Notes: a model not told the origin generated them from the letters alone. A DNA stretch of 64,000 bases from Roseateles chitinivorans (GCF_002761755.1 NZ_PEOG01000028.1:1-64000), one strand, 5' to 3'. Counted from the stretch's first letter, positions 45,367 through 56,168 are shown. A program made the numbers and translations.

Positions 45367-46008
45367 TCAGGTCGCGTTCAGCAGGACCATCAGCGCGCCG
45401 GCCCCGCCATCGCTGGCGCGGGCCTGGACGAAGGCCAGCACTTCCTGCTTCTGCACCAGCCAGCGTCGCACGCGCGCCTTGAGCACCGGCTCGCGCCCGG
45501 GCGAGCCATTGCCCTTGCCATGCACCACGCGCACGCAGCGCAGGCCGCGCCGGGCGCTGTCGTGGATGAACTGCCCCAGGGCCTCGCGCGCCTGGTCGCG
45601 TCGCAGGCCGTGCAGGTCGATCTGCGCCTGCAGCGCCCAATGGCCGCGTCTGAGCTTGCGCACCGATTCGGCCGAGATCTCCGGCCGGCGGAAGGACAGC
45701 GTCTCGTCCGTCTCCAGCAGCGAGTCCACGTCGAAGTCGTCCGACAGCGCCTGTTTCCAGGCCATCTGCTCGTCGAGCTCGCGCTGGCGCGGCTCGGGCG
45801 CGGGGCGGCCATGACGCAGGATCACCCGGTTCGGATCGGGCAGCGGCACGACCGGCCCGACGGTGCGCTCGAAGACGCGGGCCTCCTGCTCGCGCAGCCG
45901 CGCCAGCGCGGCCTCGCGCTCCCTACGTTCTTCCTCCGCACGCTGGCGGAGCTTCAGTTCTCGGTGCAGCGTCTGCAGATCTTGCAGGCTGCGCAGTCGG
46001 TCGGTCAC
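45367..46008 (-). CDS. Smr domain protein
   Basis: A 213-aa protein. The N-terminal part is a charged coiled coil (ELKLRQRAEEERREREAALARL). The C-terminal Smr domain has QIDLHGLRRDQAREALGQF (about 130-148) and RVVHGKGNGSPGREPVLKARVRRWL (about 160-184), the LDxH and HGKG motifs of the nuclease-like fold. It starts at GTG 46008 inside the radC stop codon (GTGA), so it is coupled to radC. Confidence 0.9.
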   Translation of the reverse strand: MTDRLRSLQDLQTLHRELKLRQRAEEERREREAALARLREQEARVFERTVGPVVPLPDPNRVILRHGRPAPEPRQRELDEQMAWKQALSDDFDVDSLLETDETLSFRRPEISAESVRKLRRGHWALQAQIDLHGLRRDQAREALGQFIHDSARRGLRCVRVVHGKGNGSPGREPVLKARVRRWLVQKQEVLAFVQARASDGGAGALMVLLNAT

Positions 46009-46718
46009 AGCAGGCCCAGGTCGGTCATCGAAGCGGGCTGGCCCGCGCCGACGATGAAGTGGTCCAGGACCTTCACGTCGACCAGGGCCAGCGACTCGAT
46101 CATCGCGCGGGTCAACTGGACGTCCTGCGGCGATGGATCGGTGCGGCCCGAGGGGTGGTTGTGCACCAGGACGACGGCAGCGGCGTCCAGGGTCAGCGCA
46201 CGCTTCACCACCTCCCGGGGATAGGTAATGGTATGGGAAAGGGTGCCGTGGAACAGCGTCTCCAGGGCGATCAGCCGATGCTGGGTGTCGAGAAACATCA
46301 CAGCGAAGCACTCGGCGCGGCGGGCGTCGTACTCGAGCCGCAGGTAGTCGCGCACGGCCTGGGCGGACTCGAAGACCGGTCCGTCGGCCAGCGCGTCGCG
46401 GAAGGCGCGCCGGGCGATCTCCAGCACCGCCAGCAGGGTGGCGCGCTTGGACGGCCCCAGGCCCTTGATGCCGGCCAGCGCGGCGGCGGGTTCGCGCAGC
46501 AGCCTGCGGAAGCCGCCGCATTCGTCCAGCACGTCCCGCGACAGGCGCAGGACGGACCGGCCCGGCAGGCCGGTGCGCAGCAGGATGGCGAGCAGCTCGG
46601 CGTCGGCGAGGGCGGACGGGCCCAGGGCGACGAGCTTCTCCCGGGGGCGCGTCTCGGGCGGCAGGGCGGCGATGGCGGAGAGGACGGACGGGGAGGAAGA
46701 CTCGGCGAGAACGGTCAT
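46005..46718 (-). CDS. radC: RadC family JAB domain protein
   Basis: A 237-aa protein from the ATG at 46718 (a GTG at 46742 would add eight residues). Helix-hairpin-helix GIKGLGPSKRATLLAVLE (about 80-97) is followed by a JAMM-type metal motif VLVHNHPSGRTDPSPQD (about 182-198). RadC proteins were once tied to recombination repair; current evidence for that is weak. It converges with nothing and diverges from the PPIase gene. Confidence 0.92.
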   Translation of the reverse strand: MTVLAESSSPSVLSAIAALPPETRPREKLVALGPSALADAELLAILLRTGLPGRSVLRLSRDVLDECGGFRRLLREPAAALAGIKGLGPSKRATLLAVLEIARRAFRDALADGPVFESAQAVRDYLRLEYDARRAECFAVMFLDTQHRLIALETLFHGTLSHTITYPREVVKRALTLDAAAVVLVHNHPSGRTDPSPQDVQLTRAMIESLALVDVKVLDHFIVGAGQPASMTDLGLL

Positions 46719-46791
46719 GGCGGGACTCGGAGGAAGGACCACGGCGCTCCAGCCTAAAATCGCGCCTCGTTTCCCAAAATCCCCCTGACTA

Positions 46792-47238
46792 GTGAACCTC
46801 GTTCAACCAGGATCCTTCCTGACCCTGCATTACCGGCTGAGCGGGCCGGACGGCCAGGACCTGATCAACACCTTCGCCGACAAGCTGCCGGCCACGCTGA
46901 CGCTGGGCGTCGGCGAGCTCGCGCCCGCGATCGAGGCCCGGCTGATCGGCCTGGCCGAGGGCACGCACACCCGCGTCGAGCTGGCGCCGGGCGAGGCCTT
47001 CGGCGAGCGCAATCCGGAGCTGCTGCAGCGCGTCAAGCGCAGCCTGATGCGCGAACTGGGCGATCCGGACGAGCAGTACCACGTCGGCGACGTCGTGCAG
47101 TTCCCGACGCCGGACGGGCAGGGGCAGTACGCCGGCGTCGTGCGCGAACTCGGCGAGGACTGGCTGTTGTTCGACTTCAATCACCCGTTGGCGGGACAGC
47201 CCGTCAGCTTCGAGGTGCAGCTGATCGGGGTGCTGTGA
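46792..47238 (+). CDS. slpA: FKBP-type peptidyl-prolyl isomerase (SlpA/FkpB)
   Basis: A 148-aa PPIase and chaperone. [18 protein letters not shown] starts the FKBP domain, with a flap insert ([22 protein letters not shown]) and return strands ([10 protein letters not shown]), typical of the SlyD/SlpA branch. No His-rich tail, so SlpA rather than SlyD. Starts at GTG 46792. It overlaps ispH by one base of the stop, the usual slpA-ispH pair. Confidence 0.93.
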   Translation: MNLVQPGSFLTLHYRLSGPDGQDLINTFADKLPATLTLGVGELAPAIEARLIGLAEGTHTRVELAPGEAFGERNPELLQRVKRSLMRELGDPDEQYHVGDVVQFPTPDGQGQYAGVVRELGEDWLLFDFNHPLAGQPVSFEVQLIGVL

Positions 47239-48215
47239 TGACGGACATGACCATGGACAAGGACATCGTGCTGGCGGAGCCGCGCGGCTTCTGTGCCGGC
47301 GTGGACCGCGCGATCGAGATCGTCGAGCGCGCGTTGAAGAAGTTCGGCGCGCCGATCTACGTCAGGCACGAGATCGTGCACAACACCTACGTCGTCAACG
47401 ACCTCAAGGCCAAGGGCGCGATCTTCATCGAGGACCTGGCCGAGGTGCCCCCGGGCGCGACGCTGGTGTTCTCGGCGCACGGCGTCAGCCAGGCGGTGCG
47501 CAAGGAAGCGCAGCAGCGCGGGTTCCAGATCTTCGACGCCACCTGCCCGCTGGTGACCAAGGTCCATGTCGAGGTCGCCAAGCTGCATCGCGAGGGCTAC
47601 GAGTTCATCATGATCGGCCACAAGGGCCACCCCGAGGTCGAGGGCACGATGGGCCAGCTCAGCGACGGGATCTACCTGGTCGAGGAAGCGTCGGACGTGC
47701 CGCACGTGCGGGTCAAGGACCCGTCGAAGCTGGCGGTGGTGACGCAGACGACGCTGAGCGTGGACGACGCCGCCGAGATCCTCGCCGCGGTGAAGCGGCA
47801 TTTCCCGCAGGTTCGCGAGCCCAAGAAGCAGGACATCTGCTACGCCACGCAGAACCGCCAGGACGCGGTGAAGGTGCTGGCGCCGCAGGTCGACGTGGTG
47901 GTCGTGGTGGGCAGTCCCACCAGTTCCAACAGCAACCGCCTGCGCGAACTGGCCGAGCGCCTGGGCACGCCGGCCTACATGGTCGACGCCGCCGAGGATG
48001 TGAAGGGCGAATGGCTCGACGGCCGCTCCAAGGTCGGGCTGACGGCGGGCGCCTCGGCGCCGGACGTGCTGGTCCAGGCCGTGATCGCGCGGCTGCGCGA
48101 GCTGGGCGCGACGACGGTGCGCACGCTGCCGGGCGTCGAGGAACATGTGCGCTTCCCGCTGCCGATGGGGCTGGGCGACAAGTCGATGGCCGAGGTCACC
48201 AGCGATCGATCTTGA
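47238..48215 (+). CDS. ispH: 4-hydroxy-3-methylbut-2-enyl diphosphate reductase
   Basis: Last step of the methylerythritol phosphate isoprenoid pathway, an Fe-S enzyme. Its three cluster cysteines sit in [25 protein letters not shown] and [23 protein letters not shown] is the substrate-binding strand. Start: the ATG at 47238 overlaps the slpA stop; GTG 47235 would add one residue, and ATG 47250 is also possible. About 325 aa, full length. Confidence 0.96.
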   Translation: MTDMTMDKDIVLAEPRGFCAGVDRAIEIVERALKKFGAPIYVRHEIVHNTYVVNDLKAKGAIFIEDLAEVPPGATLVFSAHGVSQAVRKEAQQRGFQIFDATCPLVTKVHVEVAKLHREGYEFIMIGHKGHPEVEGTMGQLSDGIYLVEEASDVPHVRVKDPSKLAVVTQTTLSVDDAAEILAAVKRHFPQVREPKKQDICYATQNRQDAVKVLAPQVDVVVVVGSPTSSNSNRLRELAERLGTPAYMVDAAEDVKGEWLDGRSKVGLTAGASAPDVLVQAVIARLRELGATTVRTLPGVEEHVRFPLPMGLGDKSMAEVTSDRS

Positions 48216-48253
48216 TCGCCGCGGCCGGTCCCTGACGGGGGCCCGCCGCCTGA

Positions 48254-49639
<1,386 letters not shown>

Positions 49640-49669
49640 AGCGGCGTTCGCACAATTTCCACAGACTTG

Positions 49670-49699
49670 TTGCCAAGGCCGCGAAAACCTCGCTATACT
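49670..49699 (+). promoter_or_regulatory. Sigma-70-type promoter of tRNA-Ser
   Basis: TTGCCA (49670-49675) and TATACT (49694-49699) with an 18-bp spacer, a good match for GC-rich DNA. The predicted start near 49706 gives a short leader before the mature tRNA at 49741. Confidence 0.6.
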
Positions 49700-49740
49700 C
49701 TTAGGCTTACTCGCTGACAACCACGGTGAGCACCGAATCA

Positions 49741-49831
<91 letters not shown>

Positions 49832-49856
49832 AGACGCTTGTGAATCAAGCATTTAG

Positions 49857-49884
49857 AAACCCGCCTAGAGCGGGTTTTCTTTTT
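49857..49884 (+). terminator. Intrinsic terminator of tRNA-Ser
   Basis: An 8-bp stem AAACCCGC / GCGGGTTT with loop CTAGA, followed at once by TCTTTTT. A textbook Rho-independent terminator. Confidence 0.88.
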
Positions 49885-49973
49885 GGTCTTTTGGAACTCC
49901 GAAACCCTCGGCCTTATTCCGTCGGGGAACCCGCGAGGGACGAATCCGATGCACGGGGCCGGCCCGCCGGGAT

Positions 49974-50387
49974 TCAGCGCAAATGCAGCGAGCCCAGCGT
50001 CATCGGCCGGCTGGCCGCGAGGCGGGGCGCCTCGGCCAGCATGTTGAGGTCGGTGAGGAAGCGCTCGAATTCGCGCCCCTTGTCATAGAAGGCGTTGGCG
50101 CCGTTCTGCACGCACAGCGGGGCGTAGATCTCCGCCTCGCGGTTGCTGAGGACCAGGATGGTCCCGCCGAAGCCGGCCATGCGGAGCTTGCGCAGCACTT
50201 CCAGCCCCGATCCCGAGGCCAGCGACAGGTCCAGCACGACCACATGCGGCCGCGTCAGGCCGACGGTGCACAGCGCTTCCGCTTCCGTCGCGGCGATGCC
50301 GACCACCGACAGGAAGGGCTGCTCCTTCAGCGCCGCCAGCAGGTGCTTGCGCACCAGCGGCGAGTCTTCGACAAGTACGACTTTCAT
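49974..50387 (-). CDS. Stand-alone response regulator receiver protein
   Basis: A 137-aa protein made of one receiver domain. The acidic pair E7-D8, phosphoacceptor D53 in VVVLDLSL and the lysine in AFYDKGREF are all present, so phosphorylation is expected. No output domain follows; the C-terminal about 20 residues are a tail. CheY-like or phosphorelay-like function is possible. No kinase is adjacent. The frame stays open upstream over the divergent oxidoreductase gene, which I treat as shadow. Confidence 0.87.
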   Translation of the reverse strand: MKVVLVEDSPLVRKHLLAALKEQPFLSVVGIAATEAEALCTVGLTRPHVVVLDLSLASGSGLEVLRKLRMAGFGGTILVLSNREAEIYAPLCVQNGANAFYDKGREFERFLTDLNMLAEAPRLAASRPMTLGSLHLR

Positions 50388-50531
50388 GATAGGTGTCAAT
50401 TTTGCGCTTTTCGAATTGACAAAACCATGTGGGAAACCGAGGGGGTCAAGCGGGTTGAGGGCGTCGCGGAGGGCCGCTGCCCGGTCCGGCGGTGGCAGAC
50501 TCCGCGACGGTCCTCTTCCAGGAGCATTGCC

Positions 50532-51941
50532 GTGAGCCCTTCCTCCGAGACCTTCGACGCCATCGTCATCGGCGCCGGCCAAGCCGGCCCGGCGCTGGCC
50601 GAGCGCATGTCGCAAGCCGGCTGGCGGGTCGCTGTCGTCGAACGCTCGCGCGTCGGCGGCACCTGCGTCAATACCGGCTGCATCCCGACCAAGGCGATGG
50701 TCGCCAGCGCGCATGCCGCCTGGGTCGTGCGCGAGGCCGCGCGCTGGGGCATCCGCCCACCGGAGCGCTTCGGCGTGGACCTGCCGGCCGTGGTCGCGCG
50801 CAAGGACCGCATCTCCGGGCAGTCGCGCCGGAACGTCGAGCAGTGGTTGCGCGGCATGGCCAACGTGGAACTGGTCATGGGCCATGCGCGCTTCATCGAT
50901 CCCCACACGATCACCGTCGGCGAGCGCCGGCTGAGGGCGGACCGCTTCTTCCTCAATGTCGGCGGCCGGCCGGCGCAGCCAGGCGTCGAAGGCCTGGACG
51001 CGGTGCCCTGGCTCACCAACGCGTCGATCATGGCGCTCCAGGAACTGCCCCGGCACCTGGTGGTCGTCGGCGGCAGCTACATCGGGCTGGAGTTCGCGCA
51101 GATGTTCCGGCGCTTCGGTTCGGCGGTCACTGTCGTGCAGCGCGGGCCGCGCCTAGTCCCTCGCGAGGACGCCGATGTCGCCGAGGCGCTGCGCGCGATC
51201 CTGGAGCAGGAAGGCCTGACGATCCGCACCGGCGCCGAATGCGTGAAGCTGGCCCCGTCCGGCGAGGGCGTCGCCGTGCAGGTGAACTGCCAGACTGGTG
51301 AGCCCGAGGTCCATGGCAGCCATGTGCTGATCGCGACCGGCCGCCGGCCCAACACCGATGACCTGGGCCTGGACCTGGCCGGCGTGCGCCTGGACGAGCG
51401 CGGTCATGTCGTCGTCGACGACCGCCTGCGCAGCAGCGTGCCGCACATCTGGGCGCTCGGGGACTGCAATGGCCGCGGCGCCTTCACCCACACCGCGTGG
51501 AACGACTTCGAGATCACCGCGGCCAACCTGTTCGACGGTGCCGACCGTGGCGTCGGCGATCGGGTCGTGACCTATGCGCTCTACACCGATCCGCCGCTGG
51601 CGCGCATCGGCCTGAGCGAGCGCGAGGTGCGCGCCAGCGGTCGGGCCGCGCTGATCGGCACGCGGCCGATGACGCGGGTGGGCCGGGCGATCGAGAAGGG
51701 TGAGACCGAAGGCTTCATCAAGCTCCTGGTTGATGCGGACTCGAAGGCGATCCTCGGCGCGACGGTGCTCGGCGTCGATGGCGACGAGGCGGTGCAGTCG
51801 CTCCTGGATGTCATCGCGTCGGGCCGGCCGTACACCGAGGTGACGGCCGGCGGGGTGCGCATCCATCCCACGGTCAGCGAGCTGCTGCCGACGGTGCTGC
51901 AGGCGCTCAAGCCCTTGCCGCCCGCGACCGACCCCGGCTGA
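50532..51941 (+). CDS. Mercuric-reductase-like FAD/NAD(P) disulfide oxidoreductase
   Basis: A 469-aa flavoprotein of the dihydrolipoamide dehydrogenase/mercuric reductase family. FAD motif VIGAGQAGPALAERM (12-26), redox-active disulfide C45-x4-C50 in GGTCVNTGCIPTK, NAD-binding VVGGSYIGLEFAQMF (about 175-189), and GDCNGRGAFTHTAWNDF. The interface motif near the end reads VRIHPTVSEL. No N-terminal metal-binding HMA domain and no mer genes nearby, so mercury is not implied. The GTG at 50532 has AGGAG seven bases upstream. Confidence 0.9.
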   Translation: MSPSSETFDAIVIGAGQAGPALAERMSQAGWRVAVVERSRVGGTCVNTGCIPTKAMVASAHAAWVVREAARWGIRPPERFGVDLPAVVARKDRISGQSRRNVEQWLRGMANVELVMGHARFIDPHTITVGERRLRADRFFLNVGGRPAQPGVEGLDAVPWLTNASIMALQELPRHLVVVGGSYIGLEFAQMFRRFGSAVTVVQRGPRLVPREDADVAEALRAILEQEGLTIRTGAECVKLAPSGEGVAVQVNCQTGEPEVHGSHVLIATGRRPNTDDLGLDLAGVRLDERGHVVVDDRLRSSVPHIWALGDCNGRGAFTHTAWNDFEITAANLFDGADRGVGDRVVTYALYTDPPLARIGLSEREVRASGRAALIGTRPMTRVGRAIEKGETEGFIKLLVDADSKAILGATVLGVDGDEAVQSLLDVIASGRPYTEVTAGGVRIHPTVSELLPTVLQALKPLPPATDPG

Positions 51942-51992
51942 GCCGCCTCGCGTCACGCGCGCGTATCGCGGCATCGCGCTGTCGCGTTGTCG

Positions 51993-52046
51993 CGTCGCTT
52001 GCGTTGCTCGGGTTGCTTGGGTTGCTTGGGTTGCTTGCGTCGCTTG
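51993..52046 (+). repeat. Minisatellite of six 9-bp units
   Basis: Six tandem copies of a 9-mer of form (C/G)GTTGCTTG; the three in the middle (52011-52037) are identical and the outer ones differ at one or two positions. It lies 60 bp in front of the GT4-like gene, outside any supported coding frame. Confidence 0.85.
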
Positions 52047-52106
52047 CGCGGGTATGGGGTTTGCCATTCCGGGGAAACCGCGACTGGCGGTTGTGAAAGG
52101 CCGCCG

Positions 52107-52961
52107 ATGAACCGTCCCGCCGCTCGCCGCCCCGGCACGATCGCCCCCCTGCCTGCCGCTCCCTTGGCGGCGCCGGCCGGCGTCGCGTCGGCGTCGCCGA
52201 CGGTGCACGTGGTCGAGGTCGTCGGCGCGGTCCCCCCGGACGAGACCACGGACGAGCTGTCATCGGGCCTGGCTGCGGCCGCCGACCGGCTCGGTGCCAC
52301 CGAACTGGTGGAGCGCTTGCTCGAGCGCCTGGGCCCGGAGGACGGCTTGCGCTTCACCGTCGTGTGTCCTGCCGACGGCGCGTTCGCGGAACGGATGCGC
52401 GCCCGTGGCGCCGAGGTCGTGATTGTGGCCATGCCCGACGATCCCCCCTGGCATGCGATCCAGGTGCTGGTCGGGCTGATCCGCAATCGGCAGGCGGACG
52501 TGCTGCACGCGCATTTGCCTAACGCGCACCGACTGGCCGGTCTGGCGGGCGGCATCACCCGCACGCCGGTGCTCAGCTCGGTGCAGGGCGCGCAGCTGGA
52601 CATGCCCGACCTCGAGGTGCATCGGCTGATCGCGAGCCAGCTCAGCGTGGTCAGCGAGGCGAGCTATTTCCATGCATTGGGACTGGGCATCGCGCAGGAG
52701 CGCATCAGCCTCGATCCCTTCGACGCCGAGGCGGACGGGGACGCCATGGCCGCCAGCCTCGATGCGCTGGGCGAGCGGCTCCGCGGTGTCGCGACGCAGA
52801 CCGCGGTCGCCGGGTCGCGCGGCGCGGCGCAGGCGCGCGCGCTCACGCAGCCGTTGACGGCGGAACCGGTTCCGGCGGTGCCGGCGGGCGCGCCAGCGGT
52901 GCGCGCGGTGCTGGACGAGCTCGTGCCGGGCCGGACGCGGACCGTCGCTCGAGACCGGTGA
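52107..52961 (+). CDS. Lone GT4-type N-terminal glycosyltransferase domain
   Basis: A 284-aa protein. Residues about 30-215 resemble the N-terminal Rossmann half of GT-B family 4 glycosyltransferases: VHVVEVVGAV near the start, FTVVCPADGAFAERMRARGAEVVIVAM, then IRNRQADVLHAHLPNAHRLAGLAGG. The C-terminal nucleotide-sugar-binding half (with the usual E-x7-E) is absent; after about 215 the chain is Ala/Pro/Arg-rich. It may be a truncated relative or a protein with another role. The start is set at ATG 52107; the open frame upstream runs through the minisatellite and is not believed. Confidence 0.65.
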   Translation: MNRPAARRPGTIAPLPAAPLAAPAGVASASPTVHVVEVVGAVPPDETTDELSSGLAAAADRLGATELVERLLERLGPEDGLRFTVVCPADGAFAERMRARGAEVVIVAMPDDPPWHAIQVLVGLIRNRQADVLHAHLPNAHRLAGLAGGITRTPVLSSVQGAQLDMPDLEVHRLIASQLSVVSEASYFHALGLGIAQERISLDPFDAEADGDAMAASLDALGERLRGVATQTAVAGSRGAAQARALTQPLTAEPVPAVPAGAPAVRAVLDELVPGRTRTVARDR

Positions 52962-53101
52962 CCTGGCCGGCGCGCCGATCCCCGCAGGCATCGGGATTGC
53001 CGGTCAATTCCTGCAAGGACGGCCCGTCGATCCGCGATGCGACGCGGGCTCGCGACCGTTCCCGGCAAGACCTCGACCTTCAGCTTCCAAGGAGATCCAC
53101 C

Positions 53102-53530
53102 ATGAACTCACGTTCCAAGATCACCACCGTGGCGATGGCGATCGCGCTGGCGTCCGGTGTCGGCTTCCTGCACGCCCAGAGCGGCGGCCAGGGCGGCAGT
53201 TCCGGCTCAGTCGGTGCCCGCGACCAGACCCAGGATCCGCTGTCCAACAACAACGACCAGAACAAGGCGCCTCCTGCGACGCCCGCGGCCAATCCCAGCA
53301 CCGGCCAGCCCGCGACGACCAATGACTGGCGCAACAGCCAGCCCGCCACCGGCAGCGACAACAACGGCAACAACACGACGACCGACCAGCGGCAGGATCC
53401 CAGCGTGAGAACGCCGACCCAGCCGATGAACCAGGGCAGCACGTCGACGATGGGCAGCGACACGTCGAGCACCGGCACGTCGACGAGCAGCTCCGACAGC
53501 TCGCTGCCGGCGCGTGCTGACCGCAACTGA
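53102..53530 (+). CDS. Secreted low-complexity protein
   Basis: A 142-aa exported protein: a signal peptide with cleavage near HAQ (KITTVAMAIALASGVGFLHAQ), then about 115 residues rich in Ser, Thr, Asn, Gln, Asp and Gly (SNNNDQN, TGSDNNGNNTTTD, SDTSSTGTSTSSSDSS). No fold is recognisable; it may be disordered. The ATG has an excellent ribosome binding site (AAGGAGATCCACC). It has its own terminator. No known family. Confidence 0.8.
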   Translation: MNSRSKITTVAMAIALASGVGFLHAQSGGQGGSSGSVGARDQTQDPLSNNNDQNKAPPATPAANPSTGQPATTNDWRNSQPATGSDNNGNNTTTDQRQDPSVRTPTQPMNQGSTSTMGSDTSSTGTSTSSSDSSLPARADRN

Positions 53531-53554
53531 TTCCGCTGTCATCACCCACCCCAC

Positions 53555-53580
53555 AGGCGACCCACGGGTCGCCTTTTTCT
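53555..53580 (+). terminator. Intrinsic terminator of the low-complexity protein gene
   Basis: An 8-bp stem AGGCGACC / GGTCGCCT with loop CACG, followed by TTTTTCT. It sits between this gene and the convergent EamA gene. Confidence 0.88.
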
Positions 53581-53635
53581 TGCGGCAAACGCAGCGGCGG
53601 CCATGGCGTCATTGACCGACCCACCGCCGGATGGT

Positions 53636-54571
53636 TCAGCGGGTCCGGCGCGCGAGCCACACACCGATCGCGACCAGCGCCATGCCGGCCATCGCCAGCC
53701 CGCTCAGCGTCTCGCCGAACAGGGCCCAGGCGATCAGCGCGGTGGTCGGCGGCGTCAGGTAGAAGAGGCTCGCGACATTGACCGCGCTGCCGCGGCGGAT
53801 CAGCAGGTTCAGCAGGCTGACGGCGCCCAGCGACAGCACCACCACCAGCCAGCTCAGCGCGAAGACGAACTGGCCGGTCCAGCGCACCTGCATCGTCTCG
53901 GTCGCCGCCGCGAGCGCGGCGGTCACCAGCAGGCTGGGCACGAACTGGATGATCGAGCCGGTGCGCAGGTCGAAGGAGGGGCAGAACCTCTTCTGGTAGA
54001 GCGTGCCGGCGGTGATGCCGATCAGCGCGACGACCGCCGGCAGCAGCATCGTCACCAGCGCACCGCCGGGCACCGCGGCGACCTTCTGCGCCACGACCAG
54101 CGCCACGCCCAGGAAGCCCAGCGCCAGTCCCAGCCACTGCATGCGGTCGATGCGCTCGCCGAGGAAGGCGCGGGCGCCCAGCGCGGTCACCAGCGGCTGC
54201 AGGCCCACCACCAGCGCGGTGATGCCCGCCGGCAGGCCGTGCGAGATGGCGGTGAAGACGCCGCCGAGGTAGACCCCATGCACCAGCAGGCCGGTCACCG
54301 CGATGTGGCCGCAGGCGGCGGCCGAGCGCGGCCACGGCGCACGCAGCAGCAGGACCACCGGCAGCATCAGCACGATCACCGCGGCGTAGCGCCAGGCGAG
54401 GAAGGTCAGCGGCTCCGCGTCGGGCAGCCCGAACTTGGCGCCGATGAAGCCGGTGCTCCACACGGCGACGAAGAGCAGCGGCAGCAGCTCGTTGATCGAA
54501 TGGGCGCGCGCGGCACCGGACGACGGGGCCGGCGCGGCGGAGGGCGAGGGCGGTGCGGAGGGCGGGCTCAT
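53636..54571 (-). CDS. EamA/DMT family transporter
   Basis: A 311-aa inner-membrane protein with about ten hydrophobic segments in two EamA halves (LLPLLFVAVWSTGFIGAKFGLPDAEPLTFLAWRYA and the second repeat near GTLYQKRF...FVFALSWLVVVLSLGAVSLL). The N-terminal 25 residues are Pro/Ala-rich. Family members export metabolites or drugs. Gap to nodT-type gene upstream is 12 bp, so it is likely the last gene of the efflux operon. Confidence 0.9.
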   Translation of the reverse strand: MSPPSAPPSPSAAPAPSSGAARAHSINELLPLLFVAVWSTGFIGAKFGLPDAEPLTFLAWRYAAVIVLMLPVVLLLRAPWPRSAAACGHIAVTGLLVHGVYLGGVFTAISHGLPAGITALVVGLQPLVTALGARAFLGERIDRMQWLGLALGFLGVALVVAQKVAAVPGGALVTMLLPAVVALIGITAGTLYQKRFCPSFDLRTGSIIQFVPSLLVTAALAAATETMQVRWTGQFVFALSWLVVVLSLGAVSLLNLLIRRGSAVNVASLFYLTPPTTALIAWALFGETLSGLAMAGMALVAIGVWLARRTR

Positions 54572-54583
54572 AGGGCCCCGATG

Positions 54584-56119
54584 CTACCGAGCCGCGATGG
54601 TGGCCGGCGCGTCCCAACCGCCGCCAAACGCCCGGAAGGCGGCGACCGCCGCCCGCGCGTGCGCCGCGTCGAGCTGTGCCAGCTGGTCGCGCGCGCCGAG
54701 CAGCAGCCGGTCTTCCTGCAGCACCTCGATCAGGCTGGCGGCGCCGCCCTTGTAGGCGTCCTCGGCCGCGTCGCGCGCAATCTGATGGGCCCGGACTTCC
54801 TCCGTCAGATCGCCGCGCTGCTGCTCCAGCTCGGACAGACTGACGATCGCGTTCTCGACGTCCTCGGTGGCGCGCAGCATGCGCAGGCGCACTTGCGCGA
54901 GGGCCTCGGCGCGTGCGCCGCGCGCCTGCGCGACCTCGGCGTCGACGCGGCCGAAGTCGAACAGCCGCCAGTGCAGCCCGAGCAGCGCCTGCGGCTGGAA
55001 GGCCGCCGCCGACAGCAGCCCGCCGTTCAGGCTCGAAGCGCCGAGCACGCCGCCGAGCGTCAGGCGCGGGTAGTACTCGGCGGTGGCGACGCCGATGCGC
55101 GACTGGCTCGCGTCGAGCTGGCGCTCCGCGGCGATGACATCGGGGCGGCGGCGCATCAGCGCCGCGGGTGTCAGGTCCGCGGGCAGCGAGGGCACGAGGT
55201 AGGTGGGTGAACGCGTCGCGGCCAGCGCGGCGGCGCGTGGCGCCTCGGGCGTGTCCGCGATCAACTTGGCCGCGTAGGTGCCGGCCTGCTCGCCCATCAG
55301 CACGTCCAGCCGATGCAGTTGCTGCGACAGCTCCGTGCGCAGCGGCGGCAGCGTGCCGCGCGCCTGCAGCTGCAGCGCCTGGGCTTCCGCGACTTCTCGC
55401 TGCGCCGCCAGGCCGCCGTTGAAGCGGTCCTGGATCAGTCGAAGCAACTGGGACTGGTTGCGCAGGTGGGCCTCGGCGACGGCGATGCGGGCCTGGGCGC
55501 CGCGCACGCGGAAGTAGGCATCGGCCGCTTCGGCCGCGACGGTCACGCGCGCGCCCATGCGCGCCGCCTCGGCGGCCTGCCATTCGGCGACGGCGGCCGC
55601 CTCGCCGTGGCGCAGGCCGCCGGCCAGGTCCGCTTCCCAGCTCGCGCCGATGCCCAGCGTCTGCAGCGTCTGCTCGCGGTCATAGCCGGGAAAGCCGCGC
55701 GCGAGCTTGCCTTCGGGGCTCTTCAGCGATTGGCGCTGATGCAGCAGCTGAGCTTGCAGCACGCCCTGTGGCAGGCGATTCGCGCCGGCGCCTTGCGCCG
55801 CCGCGCGCGCCTGCTCGGCGCGGGCCAGTGCGATCGCGAGGTCCAGGTTCTGGTCGAGCGCGCGCTGGACGATGGCGCTCAGCGCGGGATCGTCGAAGCC
55901 TGCCCACCAAGCGGCCAGCACCGCGGGCGAGTTGCCGGTCTGGCCCTGCGCGATCAGCGCCTGGCCGGCGAACTGCTCCTCGAGCGCGCGCGGGCGGCCG
56001 GCCGGGTCGATCATCGGTGCGCAAGCGGCGAGCGCCGCCGCGAGCACGGCGCCCAGGGCTAGGTTCAGCGGAGCGGCGCGCCGTGTCGGGCGGGCGGCGG
56101 AGGGAAGCGGGAGCGTCAT
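54584..56119 (-). CDS. NodT-family outer-membrane efflux lipoprotein
   Basis: A 511-aa TolC-like outer-membrane factor. Lipobox LAAC after LNLALGAVLAAALA (Cys near residue 32) shows lipidation. Two repeated helical halves (AIALARAEQARAAAQGAGANRLPQG, and ALARAQVRLRMLRATEDVENAIVSLSELEQQR) match the outer-membrane-efflux repeat. The ATG at 56119 follows GGAGTTCCACC; a longer frame to 56179 is rejected on signal-peptide grounds. It completes the tripartite pump with the two genes upstream. Confidence 0.93.
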   Translation of the reverse strand: MTLPLPSAARPTRRAAPLNLALGAVLAAALAACAPMIDPAGRPRALEEQFAGQALIAQGQTGNSPAVLAAWWAGFDDPALSAIVQRALDQNLDLAIALARAEQARAAAQGAGANRLPQGVLQAQLLHQRQSLKSPEGKLARGFPGYDREQTLQTLGIGASWEADLAGGLRHGEAAAVAEWQAAEAARMGARVTVAAEAADAYFRVRGAQARIAVAEAHLRNQSQLLRLIQDRFNGGLAAQREVAEAQALQLQARGTLPPLRTELSQQLHRLDVLMGEQAGTYAAKLIADTPEAPRAAALAATRSPTYLVPSLPADLTPAALMRRRPDVIAAERQLDASQSRIGVATAEYYPRLTLGGVLGASSLNGGLLSAAAFQPQALLGLHWRLFDFGRVDAEVAQARGARAEALAQVRLRMLRATEDVENAIVSLSELEQQRGDLTEEVRAHQIARDAAEDAYKGGAASLIEVLQEDRLLLGARDQLAQLDAAHARAAVAAFRAFGGGWDAPATIAAR

Positions 56120-56168
56120 GGTGGAACTCCAGGAAGTGCGGCGCGAAGGACGGGGTGGGCGCGGAATC

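Noticed and set aside
50532..51941. Mercury resistance operon
   Set aside because: The flavoprotein has the redox Cys pair, but there is no metal-binding domain, merR, merT or merP nearby; the family is broad.
51987..52106. N-terminal extension of the GT4-like gene through the 9-bp repeats
   Set aside because: It would code for a Cys/Gly/Leu repeat with no ribosome binding site, and the ATG at 52107 gives the natural start.
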